NCBI GenBank assembly: GCA_024742415.1
Contig: JANSYN010000004.1
Span: 267,150 to 331,149 of the forward strand
From: Gammaproteobacteria bacterium
GTDB taxonomy: Bacteria; Pseudomonadota; Gammaproteobacteria; Pseudomonadales; Halieaceae
Reading direction: 5' to 3'
DNA length: 64,000 bases
A program made the position numbers and the translations under genes. Below the pieces are notes generated by a model. That model ran no database searches. It saw only the letters and a program-made list of their open reading frames with translations, and was not told the origin of the DNA. Shown here piece by piece: positions 34,512 to 44,136 of this stretch; within the stretch, counting starts at the first letter, position 1; every line of letters begins with the position of its first letter.

Positions 34512-35128
34512 CTGCGGTCCAGTCCGAATCCCTGCAGCGGCTCGAGCGCGAGTTACCCCTGCGCGCGTCACCCTGGCAAGAATCCATGCATGCCGCTGAA
34601 TTTCCCGAGGCGGGTGTGCTGGTTGCGTTGACCAATGAACCGCGACCCCGCGTGCTACTGGGGCGTCGTGCGCTACACCTGCCGTTGCATCCCGGAGAAG
34701 TGGCCTTTGCCGGTGGTAAACGCGAGCCAGGGGACGATTCGCCCTGGGCAACCGCCATACGTGAGGCGTGCGAGGAGGTGGGTCTGACCCCACAGCAGAT
34801 TCGTCCTCTGGGTGAACTGGAGCCATTGGTGACGCGCACAGGCTTTCGTGTGTATCCCTGTGTGGCCGCGGTGCCGGCGCAGTTGACTTTGCAGGTGGAT
34901 GCCGCAGAGTTTGATAGCGTGCTCATGCCCGAGCTGTACGCGTTTGCGGATCGCTCACGTTTCCGACTGGAAGTGATGTTCGACGGCGAGCGCAATCGCA
35001 AGGTGCCGCATTACCGGTTTTCGCAGGACAACATATGGGGTGTTACCGCCGCTATACTGGCGCTGGTAGTGAATGTGGCCTACGATGCCGGCCTTGACTT
35101 GCAACGCGACTGGAAAGAACAACCGTGA
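34508..35128 (+). CDS. Nudix hydrolase, CoA pyrophosphatase-like
   Basis: A 206-residue protein from GTG 34508, overlapping the upstream stop. It has the CoA-pyrophosphatase-type lead [19 protein letters not shown] followed by a Nudix box whose core is [11 protein letters not shown] (about residues 80-90). Metal-binding glutamates are present. Likely a CoA or related pyrophosphate hydrolase (NudL/YeaB type) that recycles or removes damaged nucleotides. Specificity cannot be fixed by sequence alone. It overlaps the next gene by four bases. Confidence 0.85.
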
Positions 35129-35649
35129 AATATCGTCTGGGTGAAAAAAAGATAACCTTCATTGGGAGTACACATTACATTGCGCCCAGTGCCGCAGTGA
35201 TAGGTGACGTGACCTTGCACGACAACGCCAGCATCTGGTTCGGCTGCGTATTGCGCGGTGATGCCGAACGTATTGAGGTGGGCCCCGGGAGCAACATCCA
35301 GGACGGCACCGTCATGCATGCCGACCCGGGGTTTCCCATGATTGTTGGCGCAAACGTGACGATTGGCCACAACGCCATGTTGCATGGTTGTACCATCGGC
35401 GATGGCAGCCTGGTGGGTATCGGTGCGGTGGTTCTCAATGGGGCCAAGGTGGGCAAGGGCTGTCTGATAGGTGCCAATGCACTCGTTACCGAGGGCATGG
35501 AGATACCAGACGGCTCTATGGTTCTAGGTATGCCCGCCAGGATTCGCGGGCAACTGTCGGCTGAGCAGCAATTGGCCCTGAGCATGAACGCAGATCACTA
35601 CATGTCCAATGCACGCTATTTCGCAGAACATCTGGAGGAGGATACATGA
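35125..35649 (+). CDS. Gamma-class carbonic anhydrase family protein
   Basis: A 174-residue left-handed beta-helix protein made of hexapeptide repeats. Metal-ligand histidines lie in [19 protein letters not shown] and the spacing is as in YrdA/CaiE-like proteins. It starts with GTG overlapping the previous stop. YrdA-type members bind zinc; carbonic anhydrase activity varies. It is the fourth gene of the queA-tgt run and overlaps the next gene by four bases. Confidence 0.88.
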   Translation: MKYRLGEKKITFIGSTHYIAPSAAVIGDVTLHDNASIWFGCVLRGDAERIEVGPGSNIQDGTVMHADPGFPMIVGANVTIGHNAMLHGCTIGDGSLVGIGAVVLNGAKVGKGCLIGANALVTEGMEIPDGSMVLGMPARIRGQLSAEQQLALSMNADHYMSNARYFAEHLEEDT

Positions 35650-35837
35650 GCGACAGCGAGCCCAAGTCGCCCTGTGTGTCCATCTGCTGGTTGGACGAGG
35701 CGGACATCTGCAAAGGTTGCTATCGCTCTGCCGACGAAATTACCGATTGGCGCATGAAAAATGCAGAAGGCAAGCGGGAGATACTGCGTCGAGCCCAGCA
35801 GCGCCGCGACGAAGACAGCATTATCAAGTTGAACTAG
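35646..35837 (+). CDS. DUF1289 family small protein
   Basis: A 63-residue protein with the DUF1289 cysteine pattern [19 protein letters not shown], a likely metal-binding knuckle, then a basic helical tail. The function is unknown. It is the last gene of the overlapping operon that begins at queA; the start is the ATGA overlap with the carbonic anhydrase-like gene. Confidence 0.88.
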   Translation: MSDSEPKSPCVSICWLDEADICKGCYRSADEITDWRMKNAEGKREILRRAQQRRDEDSIIKLN

Positions 35838-35909
35838 TGAGCGTTTAATGTCACCGGTGAGGGCCGCGCCAATGGTCCTGGCCTTACCCGGGCGCGCAAT
35901 GCAGGCGGC

Positions 35910-37169
35910 TCACTCTGGCGCGGGTTTGGCGCGCACCATGCGCACCACGTTGCCCTCAAGCTCCAGGATCTCCAGCCGGTAGCTGTCAATGGTAAGCCCT
36001 GCGTTGGCGTCGGGAAACAACTCAAGGTATTCAAGTATCAGCCCGCTGAGTGTTTTGGGGCCATCGGTGGGCAGGCCCCACTCCAGCGCCTTGTTGATCT
36101 CGCGAATGTTCGCTCCGCCGTCGATAATGAAACTGCCATCGCGCTGAGGGAAAATACTGTCAGCCGAGTCACTAAGGTTGGAGGTAAATTCGCCAACGAT
36201 CTCTTCCAGGATATCTTCCAGCGCTGCCACGCCGACGACTTCGCCGTACTCATCTACCACAACGGCGAAGGGGCTCTTTTTCTTCTGGAAATTCATCAGC
36301 TGGGTATGCAGTGGCGTGCTTTCCGGCACGAAGTAGGGTGCCTCCATTTCGCTTTCCAGCGCCGCTCGGTCGATGCCGTTGATGGTCATCACGCGGCTGG
36401 CGCTGCGCATATGCAGCACACCGACGATGTTGTTGATGTCTTCGCGCCATACGGGCAGGCGGGTATGCGAGCTTGTCTGGATGCAGCGCAGGATCTCTTC
36501 ATCACAGTGGTCCAGGTCGATACCATAAACCTCGTTGCGCGGTACCATGATGTCGTCGACAGAGACTTCTTCCAGATCGAGAATATTCAACAGCATGCCG
36601 CGGTGGCGTGGCGGGATCAGGCGGCCGGCTTCGGTGACGATAGTGCGCAGTTCCTCGCTGGAGACATTTTCATCGCTGCCCGCGCTTGGGTCCACGCCGA
36701 GCAAGCGCAACAGGCCATTGGTGATGGCATTGAGCGAGATCACGACCGGCTGGAAAATTTTCATCATCGGAAGCAGCAGAACGGTGGCGGGAAACGCGAT
36801 TCGTTCGGGATGCAGTGCCGCAATGGTTTTCGGGGTGACCTCTGCGAAGATCAACACCACCAGCGTCAGCGAGACGGCGGCGACGAGCGCGCCAGATTCC
36901 CCCCACAGACGGATGGCAATCACCGTTGCAATAGAGGCAGCAATAAAGTTGACAAGGTTGTTGCCGATGAGAATCAGCCCTATCAGGCGGTCCGGCCGAC
37001 TCAGCAGTTCACTTGCCCTGGCAGCACCGCGATGGCCACTGTTGAGGAGGTGCTTGAGACGGTATCGATTCAGCGACATCATCCCGGTCTCTGAGCTGGA
37101 AAAAAAAGCAGAGAAAATCAAAAGGGTACAGAGAATGCTGAAAAGCAGACCCAGCGGGGCATCATTCAA
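35910..37169 (-). CDS. CNNM/CorC (HlyC/CorC) family transporter or efflux protein
   Basis: A 419-residue protein. The DUF21 (CNNM) membrane domain has four hydrophobic segments in residues 8-170 (SSSETGMMSLNRYRLKHL, LIGLILIGNNLVNFIAAS). A pair of CBS domains lies at about 195-320 (VSVDDIMVPR, PFAVVVDEYGEVVG), and a C-terminal CorC_HlyC domain ends at 415. Members influence magnesium or cobalt export; this one is of CorB/YfjD type. The start is TTG 37169 because no closer ATG lies before the first membrane helix. Probably co-transcribed with the YpjD-like gene upstream. Confidence 0.9.
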   Translation of the reverse strand: MNDAPLGLLFSILCTLLIFSAFFSSSETGMMSLNRYRLKHLLNSGHRGAARASELLSRPDRLIGLILIGNNLVNFIAASIATVIAIRLWGESGALVAAVSLTLVVLIFAEVTPKTIAALHPERIAFPATVLLLPMMKIFQPVVISLNAITNGLLRLLGVDPSAGSDENVSSEELRTIVTEAGRLIPPRHRGMLLNILDLEEVSVDDIMVPRNEVYGIDLDHCDEEILRCIQTSSHTRLPVWREDINNIVGVLHMRSASRVMTINGIDRAALESEMEAPYFVPESTPLHTQLMNFQKKKSPFAVVVDEYGEVVGVAALEDILEEIVGEFTSNLSDSADSIFPQRDGSFIIDGGANIREINKALEWGLPTDGPKTLSGLILEYLELFPDANAGLTIDSYRLEILELEGNVVRMVRAKPAPE

Positions 37170-37272
37170 GGCCGTGATAAACCTGTAGGGCGGTATGGAT
37201 GGCTATCTTGAAGAAAAACGACAGGAGGAGCAAGTAGGAACTGGGGGCCATTTCGGTGGCGCGTAGCTCAGG

Positions 37273-38073
37273 CTAGCGTTGCAGGACGAGTTCCAGCACC
37301 AGCTTGGAGCCGAAGAACGCCAGCATGAGAAAAACAAAGCCTGCGAGGGTCAGGCTGATGGCCGTCCTGCTGCGCCAGCCCAACTGGTGATGTCCCCATA
37401 GCAGGGTAGTGAACAGCAGCCAGGCGATAATCGACAATACGGTTTTGTGTGCCAGATGCTGGGCAAAGATATCCTCGATAAAGACGAAGCCCGAGAGGAT
37501 GGCAATCGCCAGAAGCACTACGCCGATCCACAGCAACTCGAACAGCATGACCTCCATCAGCTGCAGCGGCGGCAGGACCTGGATGATGCCGCGCGTGTGG
37601 TGGTGCTTGAGCTGGTAGTCCTGCAGCCATAGCAAGGCCGATTGCACGGCGGCGAGCGTCAGCACTGCGTAGGCCAGTATAGAACTGCCGATATGCAGCA
37701 GCATGCCTCCGCCGAGGTGGTTTTCGATGGGTGCGGTGTCTGGCGCAAACGTCGCTACCAGAACCGCCAGCGCGGACAGCGGAAACAGGGCGACCAGCAG
37801 ATTCTGCAAAGGTCGCCTGATAAGGGAGCCAAGGCAGGCAATATTGATCACGAGAAAAATCAGTGCGGAGACTTTGAAGAAGCCAAGATTGGCACCGCCG
37901 TGGGCGAAGACACTGTGATACGTCAGTAGCGCATGCAGCGCCAGTGCAACGAGGCCGACTCCAATGACACCGCGCCCAATCGCATGACGGCGCTGTGATG
38001 CGTGAAATAGCTGCAGGGCGGTCGCTGCCAGGTAAAGCAGGGCGCAGAGCGGGGCGAGAAGAGTGACGGGCAT
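37273..38073 (-). CDS. YpjD/CcsA-type cytochrome c assembly membrane protein
   Basis: A 266-residue integral membrane protein with eight hydrophobic segments and the histidine-containing LLHIGSSILAYAVLTLAAVQ, HKTVLSIIAWLLFTTLLWG and GHHQLGWRSR typical of the cytochrome c assembly (HemX/CcsA) family. YpjD is the gammaproteobacterial form located next to ffh, as here (divergent). It may handle heme or membrane-protein assembly; its exact role is unclear. Confidence 0.87.
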   Translation of the reverse strand: MPVTLLAPLCALLYLAATALQLFHASQRRHAIGRGVIGVGLVALALHALLTYHSVFAHGGANLGFFKVSALIFLVINIACLGSLIRRPLQNLLVALFPLSALAVLVATFAPDTAPIENHLGGGMLLHIGSSILAYAVLTLAAVQSALLWLQDYQLKHHHTRGIIQVLPPLQLMEVMLFELLWIGVVLLAIAILSGFVFIEDIFAQHLAHKTVLSIIAWLLFTTLLWGHHQLGWRSRTAISLTLAGFVFLMLAFFGSKLVLELVLQR

Positions 38074-38183
38074 GTGTTTGGGGCTTCGCCGCGGGTGACG
38101 TATACTGCCTCCTTTGTACCGACTTGTCCCTGCAGAATCAATAGCGAACGCTGTGCGCAGGGCTTTCTTCTAGAGAGTGACCC

Positions 38184-39575
38184 ATGTTCCAGAGCTTAAG
38201 TGATCGCCTGTCATCGTCCCTGCGCAGTATCACCGGCAAGGCAAAGCTGACCGAAGACAATATTCAGGACACCATGCGTGAGGTTCGCATGGCCCTGCTG
38301 GAGGCAGATGTTGCACTTCCTGTGGTGAAGGATTTCGTTGAATCCGTGAAACAGCGCGCGCTGGGGCAGGAGGTCATGAAAAGCCTCAGTCCCGGCCAGG
38401 CATTCTTGAAGATCGTGCAGATGGAGTTGGAAGCCGTCATGGGTTCTTCCAACGAAGGGTTGAATCTGGCAACCACACCACCTGCGGTCATCCTCATGGC
38501 GGGCCTGCAGGGTGCGGGTAAGACCACGACCGTGGCCAAGTTGGCCCGGTTGCTGCAAGAGCGTGACAAGAAAAAAGTCACCGTAGTCAGTGCTGACGTC
38601 TACCGTCCTGCGGCGATAAAACAGCTCGAAACGCTCGCGGGTGAGGTTGGCGCCGATTTCTTTCCCAGCGATGCCCAGCAAAAACCCGTGGACATCGTGC
38701 AGGCTGCCATTGAGTACGCCAGGATCCAGTTTAGCGATGTACTGATCGTTGATACCGCGGGCCGGTTGGCCATCGACCAGGACATGATGGACGAGATAGC
38801 CGCCGTGCACGCGATTGCCAAGCCCGTCGAGACGCTGTTTGTGGTGGATGCGATGACCGGGCAGGACGCCGCCAACACCGCCAGGGCGTTCGGCCAGGCA
38901 TTGCCCCTGACCGGTGTCGTGCTGACCAAGGTAGATGCCGATACCCGTGGCGGTGCAGCGCTATCGGTGCGGTCGGTAACCGGCAAGCCGATCAAGTTTC
39001 TTGGTGTGGGTGAAAAGACGGCAGCGCTGGACCCCTTCCATCCCGATCGTCTGGCCTCGCGCATATTGGGCATGGGTGATGTCCTGTCGCTGATCGAAGA
39101 GGCCGAACAGAATGTTGACCGCGCAAAAGCGGAGCGTCTGGCGAAAAAGGTCAAGAAAGGCCAGCGCTTCGACCTTGAGGATTTTCGCGATCAACTGCAG
39201 CAGATGAATAACATGGGCGGCATTACCAACATGCTGGACAAACTGCCCGGTATGGGCAACGTCGCCCAGATGGCACAACAGAACATGGACCAAAAACTTT
39301 TCGCCCGTATGGAAGCGATGATTAACTCGATGACGCCGGCAGAGCGTCGTCGCCCCGAGTTGATCCAGGGCTCGCGCAAGCGACGCATCACCCAGGGTTC
39401 GGGAACGCAGGTGCAGGATCTTAATCGTCTGCTGAAGCAACACAAGCAGATGCAGAAAATGATGAAGAAGATGAAAGGCGGCGGCATGCAAAAAATGATG
39501 CGCGGCCTGGGCGGTATGATGGGGCAGGGGGGTCCCGGCGGTCAGGGCGGTCCCGGTGGGTTCCCGTTTCAGTAG
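38184..39575 (+). CDS. ffh: Signal recognition particle protein Ffh
   Basis: A 463-residue SRP54 GTPase. The N domain is followed by G1 GLQGAGKTTTVAKLA (about 109-123), G3 DTAGRLA, G4 TKVDADTRGG and the Met-rich M domain (NNMGGITNMLDKLPGMG, SGTQVQDLNRLLKQ). The tail is a Gly/Gln/Met-rich run. With 4.5S RNA it directs nascent membrane proteins to FtsY. The start is ATG 38184. It is divergent from the YpjD-like gene. Confidence 0.98.
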   Translation: MFQSLSDRLSSSLRSITGKAKLTEDNIQDTMREVRMALLEADVALPVVKDFVESVKQRALGQEVMKSLSPGQAFLKIVQMELEAVMGSSNEGLNLATTPPAVILMAGLQGAGKTTTVAKLARLLQERDKKKVTVVSADVYRPAAIKQLETLAGEVGADFFPSDAQQKPVDIVQAAIEYARIQFSDVLIVDTAGRLAIDQDMMDEIAAVHAIAKPVETLFVVDAMTGQDAANTARAFGQALPLTGVVLTKVDADTRGGAALSVRSVTGKPIKFLGVGEKTAALDPFHPDRLASRILGMGDVLSLIEEAEQNVDRAKAERLAKKVKKGQRFDLEDFRDQLQQMNNMGGITNMLDKLPGMGNVAQMAQQNMDQKLFARMEAMINSMTPAERRRPELIQGSRKRRITQGSGTQVQDLNRLLKQHKQMQKMMKKMKGGGMQKMMRGLGGMMGQGGPGGQGGPGGFPFQ

Positions 39576-39894
39576 TGTGGCCGCTACGGTAAGGCGATAA
39601 TGCGGCAGTCAGCTTTCCTGTGTGTGCAGCCGTCAGTGTCGCGCCAGTCGGGCCCGACAACGTTGCGGTGATCATCGGGATGCAAGGCCGCAGGCGGGCC
39701 TGACGGTTTCATCAAGAGCGAACTTTATTTTTGCCGTACGCCTGGCCACGGTGTGGAGGCCGCTCGGCCCATTGGCAGGCCGGGTTGTGCCGGCACCCAC
39801 TCCCGCGGCGGCCGGGTCCGGCGGCGGTCTGCCCCCGACCTCTCGCAGGTAAGCTAAGACTCGGTTTCTAAAGCAAAAAATTAGGCAGCAGGGC

Positions 39895-39923
39895 TTTAAA
39901 CCCGGCCCCATATTCCGTATGAT
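39895..39923 (+). promoter_or_regulatory. Candidate sigma-70 promoter before rpsP
   Basis: TTTAAA (39895-39900) and TATGAT (39918-39923) stand 17 bases apart. A start near 39930 would place the terminator-like hairpin at the very beginning of the transcript, so its use is uncertain. Confidence 0.45.
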
Positions 39924-39934
39924 ACGCCACCTTT

Positions 39935-39955
39935 GCGGCACCTGTGCCGCTTTTT
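39935..39955 (+). terminator. Intrinsic terminator or leader hairpin upstream of rpsP
   Basis: GCGGCA and TGCCGC form a perfect six-bp stem around CCTG, followed by TTTTT. It lies about 360 bases after ffh and 62 before rpsP. It probably ends ffh transcription; it might also act as an attenuator for the ribosomal operon. Confidence 0.75.
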
Positions 39956-40016
39956 GTCGTGCGCAAATGCTGTAGATCAAGGCATTTAGGTACTAAATAC
40001 TAGGATATCGCCGAAA

Positions 40017-40265
40017 ATGGTAACAATTCGATTAGCTCGCGGTGGCGCCAAGAAGCGCCCCTTTTATCACCTGACGGTGACGGACAGCCGCAATGCCCGC
40101 AACGGTCGTTTCATCGAGCGTGTGGGCTTCTTCAATCCCGTCGCGCGCGGACAGGAAGAACGGTTGCGCGTGGATACCGACCGTATCGATTACTGGAAAA
40201 GCCAGGGCGCGCAGTTGTCAGAACGCGTCGCCAAGCTGGTCAAGGATGCAAGCGCAGCTGCCTGA
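40017..40265 (+). CDS. rpsP: 30S ribosomal protein S16
   Basis: An 82-residue protein starting [30 protein letters not shown], with [13 protein letters not shown], the exact S16 signature. Length is normal. It is the first gene of the rpsP-rimM-trmD-rplS operon. Confidence 0.99.
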   Translation: MVTIRLARGGAKKRPFYHLTVTDSRNARNGRFIERVGFFNPVARGQEERLRVDTDRIDYWKSQGAQLSERVAKLVKDASAAA

Positions 40266-40298
40266 TCCTGTTGCCTGTCCCGGGGCAGGTTGCGGTTC

Positions 40299-40841
40299 AT
40301 GAGTAGCACCCCCAGCGATACGTGGTTGGTTGTGGGTAAAATAACCGGCTGCTACGGGGTGAAGGGCTGGGTTCGCCTTCACTCGTATACGGAGCCGCAG
40401 GAGAATCTCCTGAGTCTCGAAGGGTTGCACCTGCAGCGCTCAGGACAACGTAAGCCGGTGTCCTTTGACCAGTGCAAACGGCAGGGGAAGGGGTTGGTTG
40501 CGCATATCGCCGGGGTGGATGATCGCACGCTGGCAGAGTCTTTTCAGGGTATGGAAGTGGTAGTGCCGGAGACAGCGCTGCCGCCATTGGAAGAGGGCGA
40601 GTACTACTGGCGACAGCTGCAGGGCCTGGCCGTGTGGCTGGTGCAGGCGGAGGCAAGAACGCTGCTGGGTCATGTGGATTACCTGCTGGAAACCGGCGCG
40701 AACGACGTACTGGTTGTGAAGGCCAGCCCGGACAGCGTAGACGACAGGGAGCGACTCATTCCCTATCTGCCCGGGCAAACGGTGCTGAGGGTAGATGTAA
40801 ACGAGGCACTCATCGAGGTGGATTGGTTTTTGGATGAGTAA
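40299..40841 (+). CDS. rimM: Ribosome maturation factor RimM
   Basis: About 180 residues from ATG 40299. The N-terminal [21 protein letters not shown] is the RimM beta-barrel start, and the PRC-barrel half has [15 protein letters not shown] and a final EVDWF. It binds S19 and helps 30S maturation. An upstream TTG at 40290 is possible but less likely. It overlaps the trmD frame but not its chosen start. Confidence 0.95.
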   Translation: MSSTPSDTWLVVGKITGCYGVKGWVRLHSYTEPQENLLSLEGLHLQRSGQRKPVSFDQCKRQGKGLVAHIAGVDDRTLAESFQGMEVVVPETALPPLEEGEYYWRQLQGLAVWLVQAEARTLLGHVDYLLETGANDVLVVKASPDSVDDRERLIPYLPGQTVLRVDVNEALIEVDWFLDE

Positions 40842-40914
40842 GGGCCTGGCCACTGGTCTGGGCACGATAGCCAAAGAGCACAAAACAGGTAGTGGGCGCA
40901 GGAGGCAGGACGCG

Positions 40915-41658
40915 ATGCAGATTGCACTGGTAACCCTGTTCCCGGAAATGTTCGACGCCGTGATCGAGTACGGGGTCACTGGCAGGGCCATCAAGCAGGG
41001 TCTTGTCAGGCTGGACTGCATTAACCCGCGCGACTTTACCGCGGATGAACACCGGACGGTCGACGACAGGCCCTACGGTGGCGGCCCGGGTATGGTGATG
41101 AAAGCGGAGCCGTTGCAACAGGCCATCGAGGCAGCGCGCAACTGCGCAGGGCCAGACGCCAGGGTGATCTACCTGTCGCCCCAGGGTCGCAGGCTCGACA
41201 ACAACGCGGTAACGGCATTAGCCAGGCGCCAGGGGATGATTCTGTTATCCGGGCGTTATGAAGGTGTGGATGAGCGGCTGGTAGAGGCCGAGGTCGACGA
41301 AGAGTTATCGATAGGCGATTACGTACTCAGCGGCGGCGAGCTGGCCGCCATGGTAGTGATCGATGCAGTAGCAAGGCAGGTGGAGGGTGTGTTGGGCCAT
41401 GAACAGTCGGCAGAGGAAGATTCCTTTGCCAATGGCTTGCTCGATTGTGCCCATTACACCCGGCCTGAGAGCTGGCAGGGAAAGTCAGTGCCAGAGGTTT
41501 TACTCAGCGGCAATCACGAATTGATTCGCCGCTGGCGTTTGAAGCAGTCTTTGGGACGGACGTGGGAGCGTCGTCGCGGGTTGTTGCAGACAAGGAGCTT
41601 GACGTCCGAAGAAAATGAACTGTTGGCGGAGTATCTTCGCGAACGTGACCAGGGTTGA
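40915..41658 (+). CDS. trmD: tRNA (guanine-37-N1)-methyltransferase
   Basis: A 247-residue SPOUT enzyme. The start is ATG 40915 because AGGAGG lies about nine bases upstream and family members begin [13 protein letters not shown]. The knot region has [24 protein letters not shown] and [13 protein letters not shown], all TrmD signatures for SAM binding. It methylates G37 next to the anticodon and prevents frameshifting. A longer frame back to 40834 would overlap rimM. Confidence 0.98.
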   Translation: MQIALVTLFPEMFDAVIEYGVTGRAIKQGLVRLDCINPRDFTADEHRTVDDRPYGGGPGMVMKAEPLQQAIEAARNCAGPDARVIYLSPQGRRLDNNAVTALARRQGMILLSGRYEGVDERLVEAEVDEELSIGDYVLSGGELAAMVVIDAVARQVEGVLGHEQSAEEDSFANGLLDCAHYTRPESWQGKSVPEVLLSGNHELIRRWRLKQSLGRTWERRRGLLQTRSLTSEENELLAEYLRERDQG

Positions 41659-41704
41659 AGCGCTAGCTGTGAAGCTACGACACAAAAATGTATAGGAGCA
41701 CCTC

Positions 41705-42058
41705 ATGAGTACTAACAAGATCATTGCGCAGATCGAAGCTGAGCAAATGCAGAAAGAACTGCCGGACTTTGGCCCCGGTGACACCGTGGTGGTTCAGGTC
41801 AAGGTAAAAGAAGGTACTCGGGAGCGCTTGCAGGCTTTTGAGGGCGTATGTATCAGGCGCCGCAATCGCGCGTTGAACTCTGCGTTCACTGTCCGCAAGA
41901 TTTCGCACGGTGTCGGTGTCGAGCGTACTTTCCAGGCGTACAGCCCGATGGTAGACAGCGTTGAACTCAAGCGCCGCGGCGATGTGCGTCAGGCCAAGCT
42001 GTACTACCTGCGCGAGCGCAGCGGTCGCTCTGCGCGAATCAAGGAAAAGTTGTCCTGA
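41705..42058 (+). CDS. rplS: 50S ribosomal protein L19
   Basis: A 117-residue protein with [41 protein letters not shown] and a final [17 protein letters not shown], the L19 signature. AGGAG precedes the ATG. It is the last gene of the rpsP operon, followed by a strong terminator. Confidence 0.99.
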   Translation: MSTNKIIAQIEAEQMQKELPDFGPGDTVVVQVKVKEGTRERLQAFEGVCIRRRNRALNSAFTVRKISHGVGVERTFQAYSPMVDSVELKRRGDVRQAKLYYLRERSGRSARIKEKLS

Positions 42059-42096
42059 AAAAATGTTGTCCTGAGCCAATGCTAAGGACAACCCCC

Positions 42097-42133
42097 CACA
42101 AAAAAAGCGGCGATCACAGCCGCTTTTTTTGTG
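42097..42133. terminator. Bidirectional intrinsic terminator after rplS
   Basis: CACAAAAAAAGCGGC and GCCGCTTTTTTTGTG are a perfect 15-bp inverted repeat around a seven-base loop. The GC core is flanked by seven A on the left and seven T on the right, so it works in both directions. It ends the ribosomal operon. Confidence 0.95.
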
Positions 42134-42261
42134 CCTGCAAGGTAATGGGGCCTGGTCCGGTTCAGTGCCTGCGCATTGGCCCACGGTGGCACGCTTGTCT
42201 GTGGCTGTTGTCGGTATTTTTCTGCATTCGCGCTATCACAAAGGCGTGATAGTGTGTGCGT

Positions 42262-43170
42262 ATGAAGCTCGCCAGTGCGCCAGTCCACCCCGAAATAGAG
42301 CGTTACATCGACGCGATGTGGATGGAAAAGGGGTTAAGTGATAACACCTTGTCCTCCTACCGCCGCGATTTGCGGCAGTTTAATGACTGGCTGGTGCAAT
42401 CGTCGGGCGATACTGTTCTGGTTGCCAGTCGCGCGTCGTTGCAAAAGTACCTCGGGGTGAGACTGCAGCAAGGGCAGTCTCCACGTTCCAGTGCCCGCTT
42501 CCTGTCCTGTGCCCGCGGGTTTTACCACTTCCTTATCCGGGAAGGTCGCATCACGGTAGATCCAACCCTGGACATAGACAGCCCAAGGCTGGGGCGTCCC
42601 TTGCCCAAATCCCTGTCCGAGAAGGACGTCGAGCGATTGCTCGCCGCACCAAACCTGGAAGATGCGATCGAGTTTCGAGACCGCACCATGCTGGAGTTGC
42701 TCTATGCCTGCGGACTGCGGGTGAGTGAGCTGACAGGGCTGCAGGTATCCCAGGTCAGCCTGAACCAGGGCGTCGTGCGCGTGTTTGGCAAGGGCGGCAA
42801 GGAACGCCTGGTTCCGATGGGCGAAGAAGCCCTGGACTGGCTGCAGCGTTACATGCGACAGATGCGCCAGGAACTGCTCGGTGGTGCGCCGTCCGATGTG
42901 GTTTTTCCCAGTCGACGCGGTCGACAGATGACGCGACAGACTTTCTGGTACCGTATCAAGGTGTATGCGCACCGGGCAGAAATCAAACAGAATCTCTCGC
43001 CGCATACCTTGCGACATGCGTTTGCGACTCACTTGATCAATCATGGCGCTGACCTGCGGGTGGTGCAGATGCTGCTCGGGCACAGCGATTTAACGACCAC
43101 ACAGATTTACACGCACGTCGCGCAACAGCGCATGCAGGAACTGCACAGCGCACACCATCCTCGCGGCTGA
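42262..43170 (+). CDS. xerD: Tyrosine recombinase XerD
   Basis: A 302-residue tyrosine recombinase from ATG 42262. The N-terminal SAM-like domain has YIDAMWMEKGLSDNTLSSYR. The catalytic residues are Arg in YACGLRVSEL, HTLRHAFATH, HSDLTTTQIYTHV and the final Tyr. It pairs with XerC to resolve chromosome dimers at dif. The next gene is dsbC, as in Pseudomonas-like genomes, which supports XerD rather than XerC. Confidence 0.93.
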   Translation: MKLASAPVHPEIERYIDAMWMEKGLSDNTLSSYRRDLRQFNDWLVQSSGDTVLVASRASLQKYLGVRLQQGQSPRSSARFLSCARGFYHFLIREGRITVDPTLDIDSPRLGRPLPKSLSEKDVERLLAAPNLEDAIEFRDRTMLELLYACGLRVSELTGLQVSQVSLNQGVVRVFGKGGKERLVPMGEEALDWLQRYMRQMRQELLGGAPSDVVFPSRRGRQMTRQTFWYRIKVYAHRAEIKQNLSPHTLRHAFATHLINHGADLRVVQMLLGHSDLTTTQIYTHVAQQRMQELHSAHHPRG

Positions 43171-43265
43171 GGAACTTCAACCGCTCGCCGGGTTCCTACA
43201 CTGGTGACTGGCATGCCCGTAGCGATTCAGGCACACTTGGGCCTGCGTTTATCTGAGGACACAGC

Positions 43266-44015
43266 ATGATTTTTCGAACGATCAAAGCGCTCAGCGCGTT
43301 TGTACTTTTGAGCCTTGCCGGGATTGCCATTGCGCAACAGGCCGTTGACAAGAAAGTTGACGAAACACTGCGCAAAGCCCTGGCACAGCCGGCGCTAAAC
43401 CTTGAAGTGTCCACCGTGGAAGCAAGTGAGATTCCCGGTATCTACGCGGTGCAGTTTCTCAATGGCCCGCTGGTGTACGCCACCGCTGATGGCAAGTTTT
43501 TTGTCGTGGGTGACCTGTACGCAACGGGCGGCGACGCGTTCGTCAACCTGACCGAGCAGCGTCGCGATGGCGACAGGATGAAGCAACTGGCTGCCGTGAA
43601 AAAGGAGGATATGATTATCTTTCCCGCCAAGGGCGAGACCAAGACATTCATCAGCGTATTTACCGACGTCACCTGCTTTTATTGCCAGAAGCTGCATCTG
43701 GAAGTTGAGGCCTTGAACAAGGCAGGAATCGAAGTGCGGTATCTGGCCTATCCGCGCGCCGGACTTGCCAGTGATGGCTATCGCAAACTGGAGACGGCAT
43801 GGTGTGCCGAGGATCGCCAGGACACCATAACGCGCCTCAAGGCCAAGAAGGCTGTGACTGAGCAGTCCTGTGGTGCAAACCCCATCGCTGATCAGTTCCA
43901 GTTGGGGCAGGCGATCGGCGTACGCGGTACGCCCGCGATCGTCACACAGGAAGGGCGTCTCATTCCGGGGTATCAGGCGGCGGATGAACTTATCGCCAAT
44001 CTCGGCATCAAGTAA
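43266..44015 (+). CDS. dsbC: Thiol:disulfide interchange protein DsbC
   Basis: A 249-residue periplasmic protein. The signal peptide covers residues 1-24 (cut after AIA). An N-terminal dimerisation domain contains IPGIYAVQFLNGPLVY, and the thioredoxin domain has the active site TCFYC (about 137-141) and the cis-proline in GVRGTPAIVT. It isomerises wrong disulfides; a second cysteine pair (WCAED, QSCGAN) is also kept. It lies between xerD and alaC. Confidence 0.95.
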   Translation: MIFRTIKALSAFVLLSLAGIAIAQQAVDKKVDETLRKALAQPALNLEVSTVEASEIPGIYAVQFLNGPLVYATADGKFFVVGDLYATGGDAFVNLTEQRRDGDRMKQLAAVKKEDMIIFPAKGETKTFISVFTDVTCFYCQKLHLEVEALNKAGIEVRYLAYPRAGLASDGYRKLETAWCAEDRQDTITRLKAKKAVTEQSCGANPIADQFQLGQAIGVRGTPAIVTQEGRLIPGYQAADELIANLGIK

Positions 44016-44136
44016 GGCGTTGTAATCTCGTCAATAATACTCCCGGGGCCGCGTCTCGCGTTGACAGTACAGGGTTGACTCAGTACTGTTTGGCCCCTTT
44101 TTGGTACAGGGCAGCGGCTGCCCAGGTCGGTGTAAT

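Larger units (their letters stand above)
39576..40016. other. Intergenic region between ffh and the rpsP operon
   Basis: About 440 bases. The left half is very GC-rich (a run at 39760-39850) and shows no gene. The right half carries a promoter-like pair, a strong hairpin terminator and the leader of rpsP. AGGA at 40002-40005 is a modest ribosome site for rpsP. Confidence 0.6.

Noticed and set aside
36306..37188. Two plus-strand frames over 200 codons
   Set aside because: They are antisense to the CNNM/CorC gene, which has clear domain motifs.
39672..39980. Minus-strand frame in the ffh-rpsP gap
   Set aside because: GC-rich stretches leave frames open by chance; the frame runs through the terminator hairpin and has no known motif.
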